Assembly (NCBI RefSeq): GCF_027922185.1
Contig: NZ_BSFE01000001.1
Location: 1 to 64,000, forward strand
From: Maricaulis virginensis
GTDB taxonomy: Bacteria > Pseudomonadota > Alphaproteobacteria > Caulobacterales > Maricaulaceae
DNA: 64,000 nucleotides
Direction: 5' to 3'
Shown: positions 44,301 through 52,783 of the stretch, one piece after another
Layout: each line of letters begins with the position of its first letter
Numbering within the stretch: position 1 is the stretch's first letter
The notes under the pieces: model-generated
Databases searched by the model: none
Told to the model about the DNA's origin: nothing
What the model saw: the letters and a program-made list of their open reading frames with translations, nothing else
Translations under genes and position numbers: made by a program

Positions 44301-44338
44301 CGCGGTCTGTCCGGATCGGTTTCGACTGGACCTTCTAG
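41306..44338 (+). CDS. TonB-dependent receptor, Oar-like
   Basis: A 1010-residue outer-membrane receptor with a signal peptide (about 1-36, cleaved near ASAQ). A carboxypeptidase-regulatory-like domain follows (about 40-125, GTVTDESGNPVSGAQVTLTS), then a plug domain with FYQTVEVKSGGYPAEFGRA and a 22-strand barrel ending in WTF with a terminal aromatic. These Oar-type receptors take up large or complex substrates with energy from TonB. The substrate cannot be told. The start at 41306 has agagggg upstream. A terminator follows at 44361. Confidence 0.93.
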   Translation: MQKFKRACLGSTAYALAIVMGAGAVVPMTASVASAQDYTSGGIIGTVTDESGNPVSGAQVTLTSQAQGFSRELSTGESGTFRATLLPQGVYHVTISAPGYADMADTVRIQVGGLASYTFTAVPTSETETIVVTGTAVRQMQFQQTTSGLNVDVEDLVAMLPVGRNIESVIELAPTVVSSDRDFRNPGGGGAGAAAVGGSSAAENAFYINGLNITNFDTYLGGATVPFDFYQTVEVKSGGYPAEFGRATGGVVNAVTKSGTNEFEFGIHGNWSPDALQSDSPDTYRFRNQLAESESMDLILEAGGPIIQDRLFFYGLYQARDTRSESASILNGSYSVLESDDPFFGIKLDGYLTDDHHFEVTYFDTMRESFLTSYSFDGVDEIGTVPVGSTVYENGGPSYVAKYTGNISDAFTISAAYGVSEDRQSTLASDPDTSFVVDQRSGTAMRVGPQTTRNNDFNETRREFYRIDGDVFFDFMGEHHVRLGYEVEQLSLTHLLARTGGADWAAFTVSASTEDRYGLPAGSEIIRGTTGRFGGSVEGENSAFYIQDSWDVSDRLNLQLGLRNDHFQMQNLIGEVPVDLDNNWGARLGFNYDVFGDSGTRLYGSYGRYFIPPALNMSFRGADLYVAEYFELVSLDTTTGAFVLGDVRDSSNSNIESIGASACPAGAISPVGTVACLVFGNGTQEPAISKTSQDLRATYEDEFVLGIEHALNDDWTLGARAVWRVLGDVSEDVAIDDALVAYCEENGIAGCADIWFGDYQYVIMNPGEAIDVYTRDPLPGETSIRQIHLTEEQLNLPVAERDYAALELTFERAFDGVWGLRGSYVWSSSFGNYEGTVLSDNGQTDAGTTILYDHPGLTDNAHGFLPNHRRHQFKLWGSYQITDDLLLGGNLAVTSPRLYGCRGVHPTDAAAAAYGASSWFCQGQPSRRGSEFESDWETRLDLSARYAVPMGDNRGDLILRADVFNVLGLEAGVDYDENGDTSAGTPNPNYGAVRRYQAPRSVRIGFDWTF

Positions 44339-44360
44339 GGGTCTTGGGGGACCTGACGGG

Positions 44361-44390
44361 AAAGGCGGGCTTTTCGGAGCCCGCCTTTTT
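44361..44390 (+). terminator. rho-independent terminator of receptor gene
   Basis: Stem aaaggcgggct / agcccgccttt with a short loop and T-run, about 20 bases after the receptor stop. Confidence 0.88.
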
Positions 44391-44435
44391 CATGTGCGGC
44401 GATCGCACGGCCGCCGTTCCGGGAGCATAAACCGT

Positions 44436-44843
44436 CTAGACTGCCGAGACCGCTTTCGCATCGCTACGGCAATCATCCTTGCCCGACAGCCATTCACGCG
44501 CCGCGCCCTTGCTGGAGAAGAGCTCAACGGTGCCGCCCTGACTGCGGATATTGCCGGCGGTCCGCTCCATCAGTTCATGCTGGTTCGCCAGGCAGACCAG
44601 GGCCGTCCGGTAGCCGGCCAGCGCGCGGGCTGTCGTGCGTGCCCGCATTTCCAGCTCGGTCGGATCGAGTATGTACGCCGCCAGGCGGACATCGCAGAGG
44701 ACTTTGGTGACGGGCACGCGGGATGTGAGCGCCTGGAAGGCGGCAATCACCGGCGGACGGGTTTCATGGAATTGTTCGCCCGACGCATAGATCTCCATCG
44801 TGTCGCCGATCGGGCGGAGTTCGAAACCGTCCTCGGTATACAT
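44436..44843 (-). CDS. STAS/SpoIIAA-like small protein
   Basis: A 135-residue protein with alternating strands and helices (LRPIGDTMEIYASGEQ, VTKVLCDVRLAAYILDP), resembling the SpoIIAA/STAS-like single-domain proteins. The function is not known. It is divergent from the hybrid kinase gene, with a 236-base spacer between their starts. The start at 44843 gives the complete domain. Confidence 0.55.
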   Translation of the reverse strand: MYTEDGFELRPIGDTMEIYASGEQFHETRPPVIAAFQALTSRVPVTKVLCDVRLAAYILDPTELEMRARTTARALAGYRTALVCLANQHELMERTAGNIRSQGGTVELFSSKGAAREWLSGKDDCRSDAKAVSAV

Positions 44844-45079
44844 CCAGCCTCCAATGCCCTGGTTCGCGTCCCCGGAGCAGGTCGAATACCTGAAACCTGT
44901 CTGACAGCGTCGGCGGACAATCTTGCCGAGGTGTTAAGCCGGTCTTCATAGGATATGAACCTTCCGGCGCCCCGGCTGTCCGCGTCAAGACCGGGTGTGT
45001 GTACAGAGCAATCCAGCGTCGGGTTGTATGTCTCTTGTTAACGCCGGCCGGGCTAGTACGGCGGCAGGGAGGCGCTTGC

Positions 45080-46903
45080 ATGTCTTGGCAATGGATAGAC
45101 AGGCTGGTCGGAGCCGATCCGCGCCTGGATCTGGAACATGCGGTGCGCTGCCGCGTGGCCGCCGCCTTCACGGTCATTTTCTGCCTGATGGGGCTGGTCA
45201 ATGCCGCCATGCTGGCGCTGATCGTCGACGGCCGTCCGGGCATGGCGCAACTGGCCGCCGGTACGGCCTTTCTGGCCGCGATCGTGGGCGGTCTCGGCCT
45301 GCGGCTGCGCCGGCCGAACCTGACCATCGCCATGATGCTGGGTCTGTGCGCGCTGGCGCTCGGGGCTGCGGCCTTTGCCAATCGCGGGTCCTTTCCACCG
45401 GCTTCGCTTTATCTGCCGGGCATCATTCTGGGCGCCTACATCGCCTGGGGGCGCCAGGCGATTTTTATCGCGGCGCTGCCGGTGGCCGCCTATTTCGGCT
45501 ATGTCCTGTGGGAGGCCGGTCGTAATGATGGCAGCCTGCTGGCGTTCAGCCCTGGCGAAATGCTGCACATTCTCGTCGCCGCGTCGGCCTTTTCCTGCGG
45601 CTGGATCGTGCTGTTCGGCTCGAGTTTCCGCTCGGCAGCCCATGATGCGCAGCAGGCGCTGGAAGAATACAATGCCAAGCTGGAAGCCGCCCTGGCGACC
45701 GCACGCGAGGCCAACCGTGCCAAATCCGAATTCATTGCGAATATGAGCCATGAGGTGCGCACGCCGCTCAATGGCGTACTCGGCATGACCAGTGTCATGC
45801 TGCAGGATGTACACCTGTCCGAAGAACAGAAGCACTCGCTGAAACTCATCGATGCCTCGGGCAAGTCGCTCCTGGAACTGCTCAACGACGTGCTGGACCT
45901 GTCCAAGATCGAAGCCGGCGGGCTGGATCTGGAAGAGGGCGATTTCGACCTCGTCGCGCTGGTGCGCAGCACGGTCGAGCACTGGCGCCTGCAGGCGGGG
46001 GCCAAGGGCGTCGATCTGGTGTTCAGCAAGGACGGTATCGGCGAGCGTTTCAATGTCCGCGGCGACGCCATGCGGGTGCGCCAGGTCGTCAACAATCTGC
46101 TCTCGAATGCGGTGAAGTTCACCCATCGTGGCGGTATCACCGTCGTGCTGTCGCGACCGGACAGCGAGAACGGTGCTGTGATTCCGGTGCGGATCAGCGT
46201 GCGCGATACCGGTGTGGGCATTCCGCGGGACAAGCACGATCTCATCTTCGAGGCCTTCACCCAGGTCGACGCCTCGACGACCCGGCAATATGGCGGTACC
46301 GGGCTGGGCCTGGCGATCTGCCGGCGCCTGGTGCGCCAGATGGGCGGCGATATCGGTGTGTCGAGCGATCCGGGCCGGGGCGCGACCTTCACTGTCGACC
46401 TGCCTTTCTCTGCTGGCAGCCAGCCCGTGCCGAAAGCCGTCTCGGCGCCGGCCGAACCGATCTATCTCGACAAGCCCGTCCGCATTCTCGTGGTGGATGA
46501 CGTTCTTACCAACCAGCTGGTGCTGCGCGCCATGGTGCAGCAGGTCGCCAGCGGCGACGGGCTGGTCGTCGAATGCGCGTCCAGCGGCCGCGAAGCGGTC
46601 AACAAGGCAACATCCGAGGCCTATGATATCGTGCTGATGGATATCCAGATGCCCGAAATGGACGGCGTCAGCGCCATGCGCTGCATCCGCGAGACACGCA
46701 AGTCCGGCCGCGCGAGCATTGTCGCCGTCACGGCGCTGGCGTCCGAGGACCATCGCCGCGAATTCGAAGGCGACGGTTTCGCCGGCTACCTGCCCAAGCC
46801 GGTCGAACTGGGGACGCTTCGCGCGGTTCTCGCCCGCCTGCTGGCAGCGGCGGAAGAGGACGAAGCGACGGAGAAACCCGGCGCCGCCGCCCCGAAGCGC
46901 TAG
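45080..46903 (+). CDS. hybrid sensor histidine kinase
   Basis: A 607-residue membrane hybrid kinase. About six membrane helices (30-195) form the sensor part. A short coiled linker leads to HisKA with His224 in FIANMSHEVRTPLNG, HATPase_c with GTGLGLAICRRL, and a receiver domain with Asp521 in VLMDIQMPEMDG. It belongs to the multi-step phosphorelay type; the final partner is not in the window. The ATG at 45080 has agggagg upstream. Its stop overlaps the stop of the convergent ThDP gene in the bases ctag. Confidence 0.93.
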   Translation: MSWQWIDRLVGADPRLDLEHAVRCRVAAAFTVIFCLMGLVNAAMLALIVDGRPGMAQLAAGTAFLAAIVGGLGLRLRRPNLTIAMMLGLCALALGAAAFANRGSFPPASLYLPGIILGAYIAWGRQAIFIAALPVAAYFGYVLWEAGRNDGSLLAFSPGEMLHILVAASAFSCGWIVLFGSSFRSAAHDAQQALEEYNAKLEAALATAREANRAKSEFIANMSHEVRTPLNGVLGMTSVMLQDVHLSEEQKHSLKLIDASGKSLLELLNDVLDLSKIEAGGLDLEEGDFDLVALVRSTVEHWRLQAGAKGVDLVFSKDGIGERFNVRGDAMRVRQVVNNLLSNAVKFTHRGGITVVLSRPDSENGAVIPVRISVRDTGVGIPRDKHDLIFEAFTQVDASTTRQYGGTGLGLAICRRLVRQMGGDIGVSSDPGRGATFTVDLPFSAGSQPVPKAVSAPAEPIYLDKPVRILVVDDVLTNQLVLRAMVQQVASGDGLVVECASSGREAVNKATSEAYDIVLMDIQMPEMDGVSAMRCIRETRKSGRASIVAVTALASEDHRREFEGDGFAGYLPKPVELGTLRAVLARLLAAAEEDEATEKPGAAAPKR

Positions 46904-48450
46904 ATCTCCGCCACGATCAGCTGCGGCCCGCCTTCGGCGAGCGCGGCTTGCAGGGCCTCGTCGAACTCGCCCGCGGTCGCAGCCCGGCGAGCCGGAACAC
47001 CGAAGCCTTCTGCCAGTTTGACCCAGTCCATCTTCGGATTGTCGAGCGACAGCATCTGCTGTGCTGCCGGCCCCGGTTCACCCGCGCCGACCCGGGCCAG
47101 TTCGACATTCAGCACCAGATAGGAGTGATTGGCGAAAACGACATTGACGATGTTCTGCTTCTCACGCGCCTGGGTCCACAGCGCCTGCAGGGTGTAGGCC
47201 GCCGCGCCGTCACCGCACAGGGCAAAAACCTGGCGGTCCGGGCAGGCCATCGCTGCACCGACCGCCTGCGGCATGCCCGAGCCGATAGCGCCGCCGGTCA
47301 GGCACAGCCAGTCGTGCCGCGGCCCGTGTTCGATCCACGGGAATACGCCCATGCCCGACGTCGTCGCATCGTCGCAGATCACCGAGTCTTCCGGCATGTG
47401 GCGCAGGAGGGAAATCCCGACATAGCCCGGATTGAGCAGCTCGTCCGGGAAGAGTTTGGGCGCCTGGGACAGTTTTGACAGCTTCGGGGCTGGCGCATCG
47501 GGAAACTGCGCGGCAAGGCTCACCAATGCCTCCTGAATGTCACTGGAAGCGTCCCCCAATGTCACGGCTCTGGCGCCCGGAGGTGTCAGCTCGCCCGGCT
47601 GGTCAGGATAGGCGAAGAAAGCGACCGGCGGTTTGGAGCCGGCGATCACCAGCAAGTCGGTGCCGGCCAGTTCCTCAAGCGCCTGCTCTCCGAAATAGGC
47701 AAGCCGTTTCGGTGACACCCGGCCATGCCCGCGGGCTATGCGGGGTACGAATGTGTCCATGAAAAGCTTCGCGCCGGTCGCCTCGGCGATCCGGCCGGCG
47801 GCTTCGAGCCCGGTGTCCAGGCAGGCATCATTGCCCAGCAGGATCACAGGTGCCTTTGCGGCTTTCAGGGCATCCGCGATTTCAGCGACGGTATCGGCAG
47901 GCACCGGTATCGCTGCAGGCGGTTCGATGGCGGGCAGGACATCCGGCTCGGCGTCCGACCAGGCACAGTCGGCCGGCAGGATCAGGCTGGCAACCCCGCG
48001 GGCCGGACCATAGGCCTGACGCACGGCTTCCACGGCCATGGTGGACACTTCGGACGGTTCCCGCACCGTACCGACCCAGCGCGACATGGGGCGGCAGACG
48101 CCTTCGACATCGCTGGTGAGGGGGGCATCAAGCTTTAGGTGATGGCGGGCATGATCGCCGACAATGTTGACCACGGGCGCATGGCCGCGCTGGGCGTTGT
48201 GCAGATTGGCGAGGCCATTGCCGACACCCGGGCCGAGATGCAGCAGGGTGCAGGCGGGCTTCCCCGCCATGCGGGCATAGCCATCGGCCGCACCGGTTGC
48301 CACGCCCTCGAAGAGGCACAGGACCGACCGCATCCCCTCGATCCGGTCGAGCGCCGCGACCATGTGCATTTCCGAGGTGCCGGGATTGGTGAAACACACC
48401 TCCACGCCCTGATTGATCAGGGTGCGCACCAGGCTTTCCGCTGCAAACAT
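46900..48450 (-). CDS. thiamine-diphosphate enzyme, benzoylformate decarboxylase/acetolactate synthase-like
   Basis: A 516-residue ThDP-dependent enzyme. The activating Glu lies in LCLFEGVATGAADGYARM (near residue 48), and the cofactor motif GDG...N occurs as CGDGAAAYTL with NIVNVVFANHSY. The overall match is to the large acetolactate-synthase-like group, which includes benzoylformate decarboxylase; the partner gene encodes an alpha-hydroxy-acid oxidase. Together they could convert a 2-hydroxy acid to a 2-oxo acid and then to an aldehyde. The start ATG at 48450 follows ggaggatg. Confidence 0.82.
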   Translation of the reverse strand: MFAAESLVRTLINQGVEVCFTNPGTSEMHMVAALDRIEGMRSVLCLFEGVATGAADGYARMAGKPACTLLHLGPGVGNGLANLHNAQRGHAPVVNIVGDHARHHLKLDAPLTSDVEGVCRPMSRWVGTVREPSEVSTMAVEAVRQAYGPARGVASLILPADCAWSDAEPDVLPAIEPPAAIPVPADTVAEIADALKAAKAPVILLGNDACLDTGLEAAGRIAEATGAKLFMDTFVPRIARGHGRVSPKRLAYFGEQALEELAGTDLLVIAGSKPPVAFFAYPDQPGELTPPGARAVTLGDASSDIQEALVSLAAQFPDAPAPKLSKLSQAPKLFPDELLNPGYVGISLLRHMPEDSVICDDATTSGMGVFPWIEHGPRHDWLCLTGGAIGSGMPQAVGAAMACPDRQVFALCGDGAAAYTLQALWTQAREKQNIVNVVFANHSYLVLNVELARVGAGEPGPAAQQMLSLDNPKMDWVKLAEGFGVPARRAATAGEFDEALQAALAEGGPQLIVAEI

Positions 48451-48494
48451 CGAGACATCCTCCAACCGTATACCGTCTTGTCTTTGTAAAAATT

Positions 48495-49640
48495 CTAGCG
48501 CGACTTGCGCACGAAGTCCGGCGTCAATGCGTCCAGCCGTGTAACGCCGGTCAACGCCATGTCACGCCGCAGGGCGCTGACGAGAATGTCCAGGGCTCGC
48601 GTGACACCGGCCTCTCCTGCGGCGCCGAGACCGTACAGGTAAGGCCGTCCCACGGCGACGGCCCGCGCGCCCAGCGCCAGCGCCTTCACGATGTCGGTGC
48701 CGCGCCGGATACCGCCGTCGAGAATGACCTCGGCCTGGCCGCTGACGGCGGCGACGATATCGGCCAGCGTGTCGATGGTCGCCGGCGCCGTATCCAGCTG
48801 GCGTCCGCCATGATTGGATATCCACACCGCGTCCGCGCCGGCATCGACGCAACGCCGGGCGTCATCGGCCCGGCAGATGCCCTTGATCGCGAACGGACCA
48901 CCCCAGGCTTCCTTCATCCAGGCCGCGTCCTTCCAGGTCACCGAGCGGTCGAACTGGGTGTCGAGAAACTCGGCAATGCCCATGTCGCGGGTTTCCAGAT
49001 CGACCCAGTTGGCCGTGGAGATTTTCGATGTCGTCGCGATGTCCCACAGATAACCCGGCCGGGCGAGCACCTGGCTGACGGTCTTGGCGTTGATCTCGGG
49101 CGGGACGGAAAAAGCGTTGACCAGATCGCGCTCGCGATTGCCGGCAACGGGCACGTCGACAGTGAGGATCAGGCCGGTAAAGCCGGCCTTGCGCGCCCGT
49201 TCCAGGGCCTGTTCCACCAGGCCGCGATCCTTCCAGACATAGACCTGGAACCATTTCGGCCCGTCATTGAAGCGGGCGATATCCTCGATCGTCGTCGAGG
49301 CGAGGGTGGAGAGGCAGTGGATCAGGCCGGCCTTCTTCGCCGCACGTGCGACCGCGGCTTCTCCCTCGCGTGGATGAAAGAGCCGCTGAACCGCGGTCGG
49401 GGTGACGATGATCGGCGCCGAGCAGGCGTCGCCCATCACCGTGGTCGCCGTGTCGATCTCGGAGATGTCGACGAGCGATTTGAACAGAAGCTCGTAGTCG
49501 GCAAAGCGGCGATTATTGGCGCCGAGGGTGAACTCGTCGTCGGCCCCGCCATCGATATAGTCGAACACCATGCGGGGCAGGCGGCGCTGGGCCTCTCGGC
49601 GCAGCGCCGCGATATTGTGGGCGTTTTCTATCCGGCTCAT
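48495..49640 (-). CDS. FMN-dependent alpha-hydroxy-acid oxidase/dehydrogenase
   Basis: A 381-residue enzyme of the FMN-dependent family that holds L-lactate dehydrogenase, glycolate oxidase and mandelate dehydrogenase. Family motifs are RMVFDYIDGGADDE near the start and SNHGGRQLD with the conserved His and Arg, then VILDGGIRRGTDIVKALALG. The substrate is not certain. It lies 44 bases upstream of the ThDP gene on the same strand, so the pair is likely co-expressed for catabolism of a hydroxy acid. Start ATG at 49640. Confidence 0.9.
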   Translation of the reverse strand: MSRIENAHNIAALRREAQRRLPRMVFDYIDGGADDEFTLGANNRRFADYELLFKSLVDISEIDTATTVMGDACSAPIIVTPTAVQRLFHPREGEAAVARAAKKAGLIHCLSTLASTTIEDIARFNDGPKWFQVYVWKDRGLVEQALERARKAGFTGLILTVDVPVAGNRERDLVNAFSVPPEINAKTVSQVLARPGYLWDIATTSKISTANWVDLETRDMGIAEFLDTQFDRSVTWKDAAWMKEAWGGPFAIKGICRADDARRCVDAGADAVWISNHGGRQLDTAPATIDTLADIVAAVSGQAEVILDGGIRRGTDIVKALALGARAVAVGRPYLYGLGAAGEAGVTRALDILVSALRRDMALTGVTRLDALTPDFVRKSR

Positions 49641-49672
49641 GGGCGGGAGCGTTGTCCCGCCCGCACCGGCCG

Positions 49673-52600
49673 TCAAGCAGGCTCTTCGTCGCGCCGTGTC
49701 CGGCGGATCCCGAAGAAGAGCGCGTAGAGCACCGGCACCGCGATCATGGTCAGGATCGAGGCGAAGGTCAGACCGCCGATAATGGTCACGGCCATGCCCT
49801 GGAAGAAGGCGTCCGCCAGAAGCGGTGTCATGCCCAGGATGGTCGTGGCGGCGGCGAGCAGGACGGGCCGCAGGCGGCTGACCGAGCCGTCGCGAACGGC
49901 TTCGAAGCGGTCGGCCCCGGCCGCGATCCGCATGTCGATCTCGTCCACCAGCACGATGGCGTTCTTGATCAGCATGCCTGACAGGGACAGGAGGCCCAGC
50001 AGGGCGGTGAAGGAAAAGGCGACATTCGTGGTCAGCAGGCCGATCACCACACCGTTCACCGCCATCGGCACGACGGCCCAGATGATCAGCGGCTGGCGCA
50101 CCTTGGCAAACAGCATGAAGGAGATGGTCAGCATGGCGATGAAGGTCAGCGGCAACTGGCTGCCCAACGACTGGTTCGCCTCCATGGCGCTTTCATACTC
50201 GCCGCCCCATTCCAGGGTGTAGCCGGGCGGCAGCTCGACCGACTCCACGATCTCGCTGAAGCGGACAAAACCTTCTGCAGCCGTTTCGTGCGGCTGGGGA
50301 TTGGCGCGCACCGAGATCGCGCGTGTCCGGTCACGCCGCTGGATGAGGACATCCTCGAAATCGACATCGAAGCGCGACACGACCTGGTCGATGGGGACGT
50401 AGGCCGATTGCTGCGAGCTCCAGACAAGCCGGTCGCCCAGATAGGTCTCGCCGGCCCGCTCGACGGCGGGGGCCCGGGCGATGATCGGGATGAGTTCTTC
50501 GCCCTCGCGATAGACCCCGACCTGCGAGCCTTCGGTTGCGAACAGCATGGCATTGGCGACATTTTCGCGGGTCACGCCGATGGTGCGGGCGCGTTCCTCG
50601 ATGATGACCGGATTGATCACCGGTGCCCGGCTGCGCCAGTCGGTCCGCAGATCGATGACATTGCCGCGTTCGTGCAGCGCCTCGATGATGCGATCGGCGA
50701 TAGTGCGAAGCGTATCGGCGTCGGGGCCGAGAATGCGGGCCTCCAGCTTGGCGCCGGAGGGCGGTCCGAAGACGATCCGGTCGATCCGGATCTGCACGTT
50801 CGGATAGTTGTCCCGGACATGGGCCAGAATACGGTCCGCCAGGGCCGGGATCTCGTCGCGATGCTCGGTGCGCACGATGACCTGGCCATAGGCCGTATTC
50901 GGCTGCTCGGAGTTATAGGTCAGCATGAAGCGCGTTGCGCCGGCGCCGACGAAGGTGTCGTAGGCCAGGGTTTCCGGCTGTTCGCCGATAAAGGCGCCGA
51001 TATCGCGCATTGTCGCGGCGGTGGCGAGAATGTCGGTGCCTTCCGGTTCCTCGACATTCACGTAGAACATCGGCGTGTTGGAATCCGGGAAGAAGGCGTT
51101 CTTCACCGAGCCGAAGCCGGCATAGCACACCACCGTCACCACGATCAGGCCGGCCAGGACCAGCCAGCGCCGTGCCAGGGCCGGTTCCAGGACACCGCGA
51201 TAGAAGCGGTACATCCGGCCGGAATAGAGTTCGGCGTCGGTCTCCGGGGCGTCGCCGCGGGCCAGCGCCTTCTGGCGCTGGGCGTGGAAGAGGTGGAAAC
51301 CGATCATCGGCACCACGGTGACCGCGATGACCCAGCTCAAGAGAAGCGAAATCCCGATAACGGCGAACAGGGAGAAGAGGAATTCGCCTGTCGCGTCCGG
51401 CGAAAGGCCGATGCCGGCGAAAGCGAGAATGCCGATCACGGTCGCGCCCAGCAGCGGCCATTGTGTCGACTGGACCGCCTCCTCGGCGGCATCGAGCCGC
51501 GGCTTGCCGCGCATCACGCCGGTCAGCATGCCCTCGGCCACCACGATCGCATTGTCGACCAGCATGCCCATGGCAATGATCAGCGCGCCCAGCGAGATGC
51601 GTTCCATCTCGATGGCGAACATGTTCATGAAGAAGATGGTGCCGGCGACGGTCAGGAAGAGGGCAGACCCCACGGTCAGCCCGGCGCGCCAGCCCATGAA
51701 GACGCATAACACGCCGATCACGATGGCAATCGACAGGCCGAGACTGAACAGGAAGCTGTTGATCGCCTCGTCGACCACGATGTGCTGCTGGTAGATCGGG
51801 TGCAGCTCGACGCCGACCGGCAATTGCGATTCCAGCTCGGCGAGGCGCGCCTCGACGGCATGACCGACATCGACAATATTGGCCGTCGACAGGCCCGCGA
51901 CGCCCAGTGTGAAGGCCCGCACATTGTTGTGATAGATCAGCTGCTGCGGCCGTTCCTCACGGGTGCGGGACACCTCGGCGATATCGGACAGGCGGATGGT
52001 CTCGCTGCCATTGCCCGGCGTGATCAGGAGATTGCTGATCGCATCCACTCCGCCCAGCGTCTGGGGAATGGCGATACGCACATAGTTTTCGTCGATCGGT
52101 GCGGCGCCGGCGGATACCACCGCATTCTGCTGGTTCAGCTCGCTCAGCAGGCTTTCATAGGACAGGCCCAGCTGGGACAGGGTTTCCTGCGGGATCTCGA
52201 TATAGATCCGTTCCTCCGGCTCGCCCTCGACCGAGACCTTGGCGACATTGTCGACCGTCAGGAGTTCGCGACGCAGCATGCGCGCGATATCGCGCACCCG
52301 GTCGTCCGAATAACCGTCGGCGGTCACGGCATAGAAGATGCCGTAAGTGTCACCGAAATCGTCATAGACAATGGGGGTGCTGGCGCCCGGCGGCAGGCCT
52401 GCCGTGGCGTCCCGGATACGGGCGCGCAGCTCGGTCCAGACAGCGGGGATCTCGTCGCCGCCGATCGTATCGAGCATCTCGACATGGATCTCGGACATGC
52501 CCGGCGAGGACTCCGACAGGATCTCCTTCACCTCGCCCATCTGCTGGATGGCGATCTCGAGATGTTCGGTCACTTCCAGCTCGACCTCTTCGGCCGTCGC

Positions 52601-52783
52601 GCCGGGATAGGGCGTGAAGATGATTGCCTGCTTGATGGTGAAGGACGGGTCTTCCAGGCGGCCGACATTGAGGAAGCCGTACAGTCCGCCGAGCACGCAG
52701 AACAGGATCACGAGCCAGGTGAGGACCGGTTTCTCGATCGACAGCCGGGCGATCGACAGGGCGCTTTGGGACTGGAGGCTCAT
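49673..52783 (-). CDS. RND multidrug-type efflux pump
   Basis: A 1036-residue inner-membrane exporter of the AcrB superfamily, with twelve membrane helices and two large periplasmic loops. It starts with LSIARLSIEKPVLTWL and contains ISLGALIIAMGMLVDNAIVV, which has the relay aspartate, and LLSLSGMLIKNAIVLVDEID in the second half. It is more like the MexF/TriC branch than the metal type. Its ATG overlaps the adaptor's stop by four bases. No outer-membrane channel gene is in this operon, so it would share one from elsewhere. Confidence 0.92.
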   Translation of the reverse strand: MSLQSQSALSIARLSIEKPVLTWLVILFCVLGGLYGFLNVGRLEDPSFTIKQAIIFTPYPGATAEEVELEVTEHLEIAIQQMGEVKEILSESSPGMSEIHVEMLDTIGGDEIPAVWTELRARIRDATAGLPPGASTPIVYDDFGDTYGIFYAVTADGYSDDRVRDIARMLRRELLTVDNVAKVSVEGEPEERIYIEIPQETLSQLGLSYESLLSELNQQNAVVSAGAAPIDENYVRIAIPQTLGGVDAISNLLITPGNGSETIRLSDIAEVSRTREERPQQLIYHNNVRAFTLGVAGLSTANIVDVGHAVEARLAELESQLPVGVELHPIYQQHIVVDEAINSFLFSLGLSIAIVIGVLCVFMGWRAGLTVGSALFLTVAGTIFFMNMFAIEMERISLGALIIAMGMLVDNAIVVAEGMLTGVMRGKPRLDAAEEAVQSTQWPLLGATVIGILAFAGIGLSPDATGEFLFSLFAVIGISLLLSWVIAVTVVPMIGFHLFHAQRQKALARGDAPETDAELYSGRMYRFYRGVLEPALARRWLVLAGLIVVTVVCYAGFGSVKNAFFPDSNTPMFYVNVEEPEGTDILATAATMRDIGAFIGEQPETLAYDTFVGAGATRFMLTYNSEQPNTAYGQVIVRTEHRDEIPALADRILAHVRDNYPNVQIRIDRIVFGPPSGAKLEARILGPDADTLRTIADRIIEALHERGNVIDLRTDWRSRAPVINPVIIEERARTIGVTRENVANAMLFATEGSQVGVYREGEELIPIIARAPAVERAGETYLGDRLVWSSQQSAYVPIDQVVSRFDVDFEDVLIQRRDRTRAISVRANPQPHETAAEGFVRFSEIVESVELPPGYTLEWGGEYESAMEANQSLGSQLPLTFIAMLTISFMLFAKVRQPLIIWAVVPMAVNGVVIGLLTTNVAFSFTALLGLLSLSGMLIKNAIVLVDEIDMRIAAGADRFEAVRDGSVSRLRPVLLAAATTILGMTPLLADAFFQGMAVTIIGGLTFASILTMIAVPVLYALFFGIRRTRRDEEPA

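Noticed and set aside
45053..46753. Antisense frame (566 codons) inside the hybrid kinase gene
   Set aside because: No recognisable protein features; the kinase gene is intact in sense.
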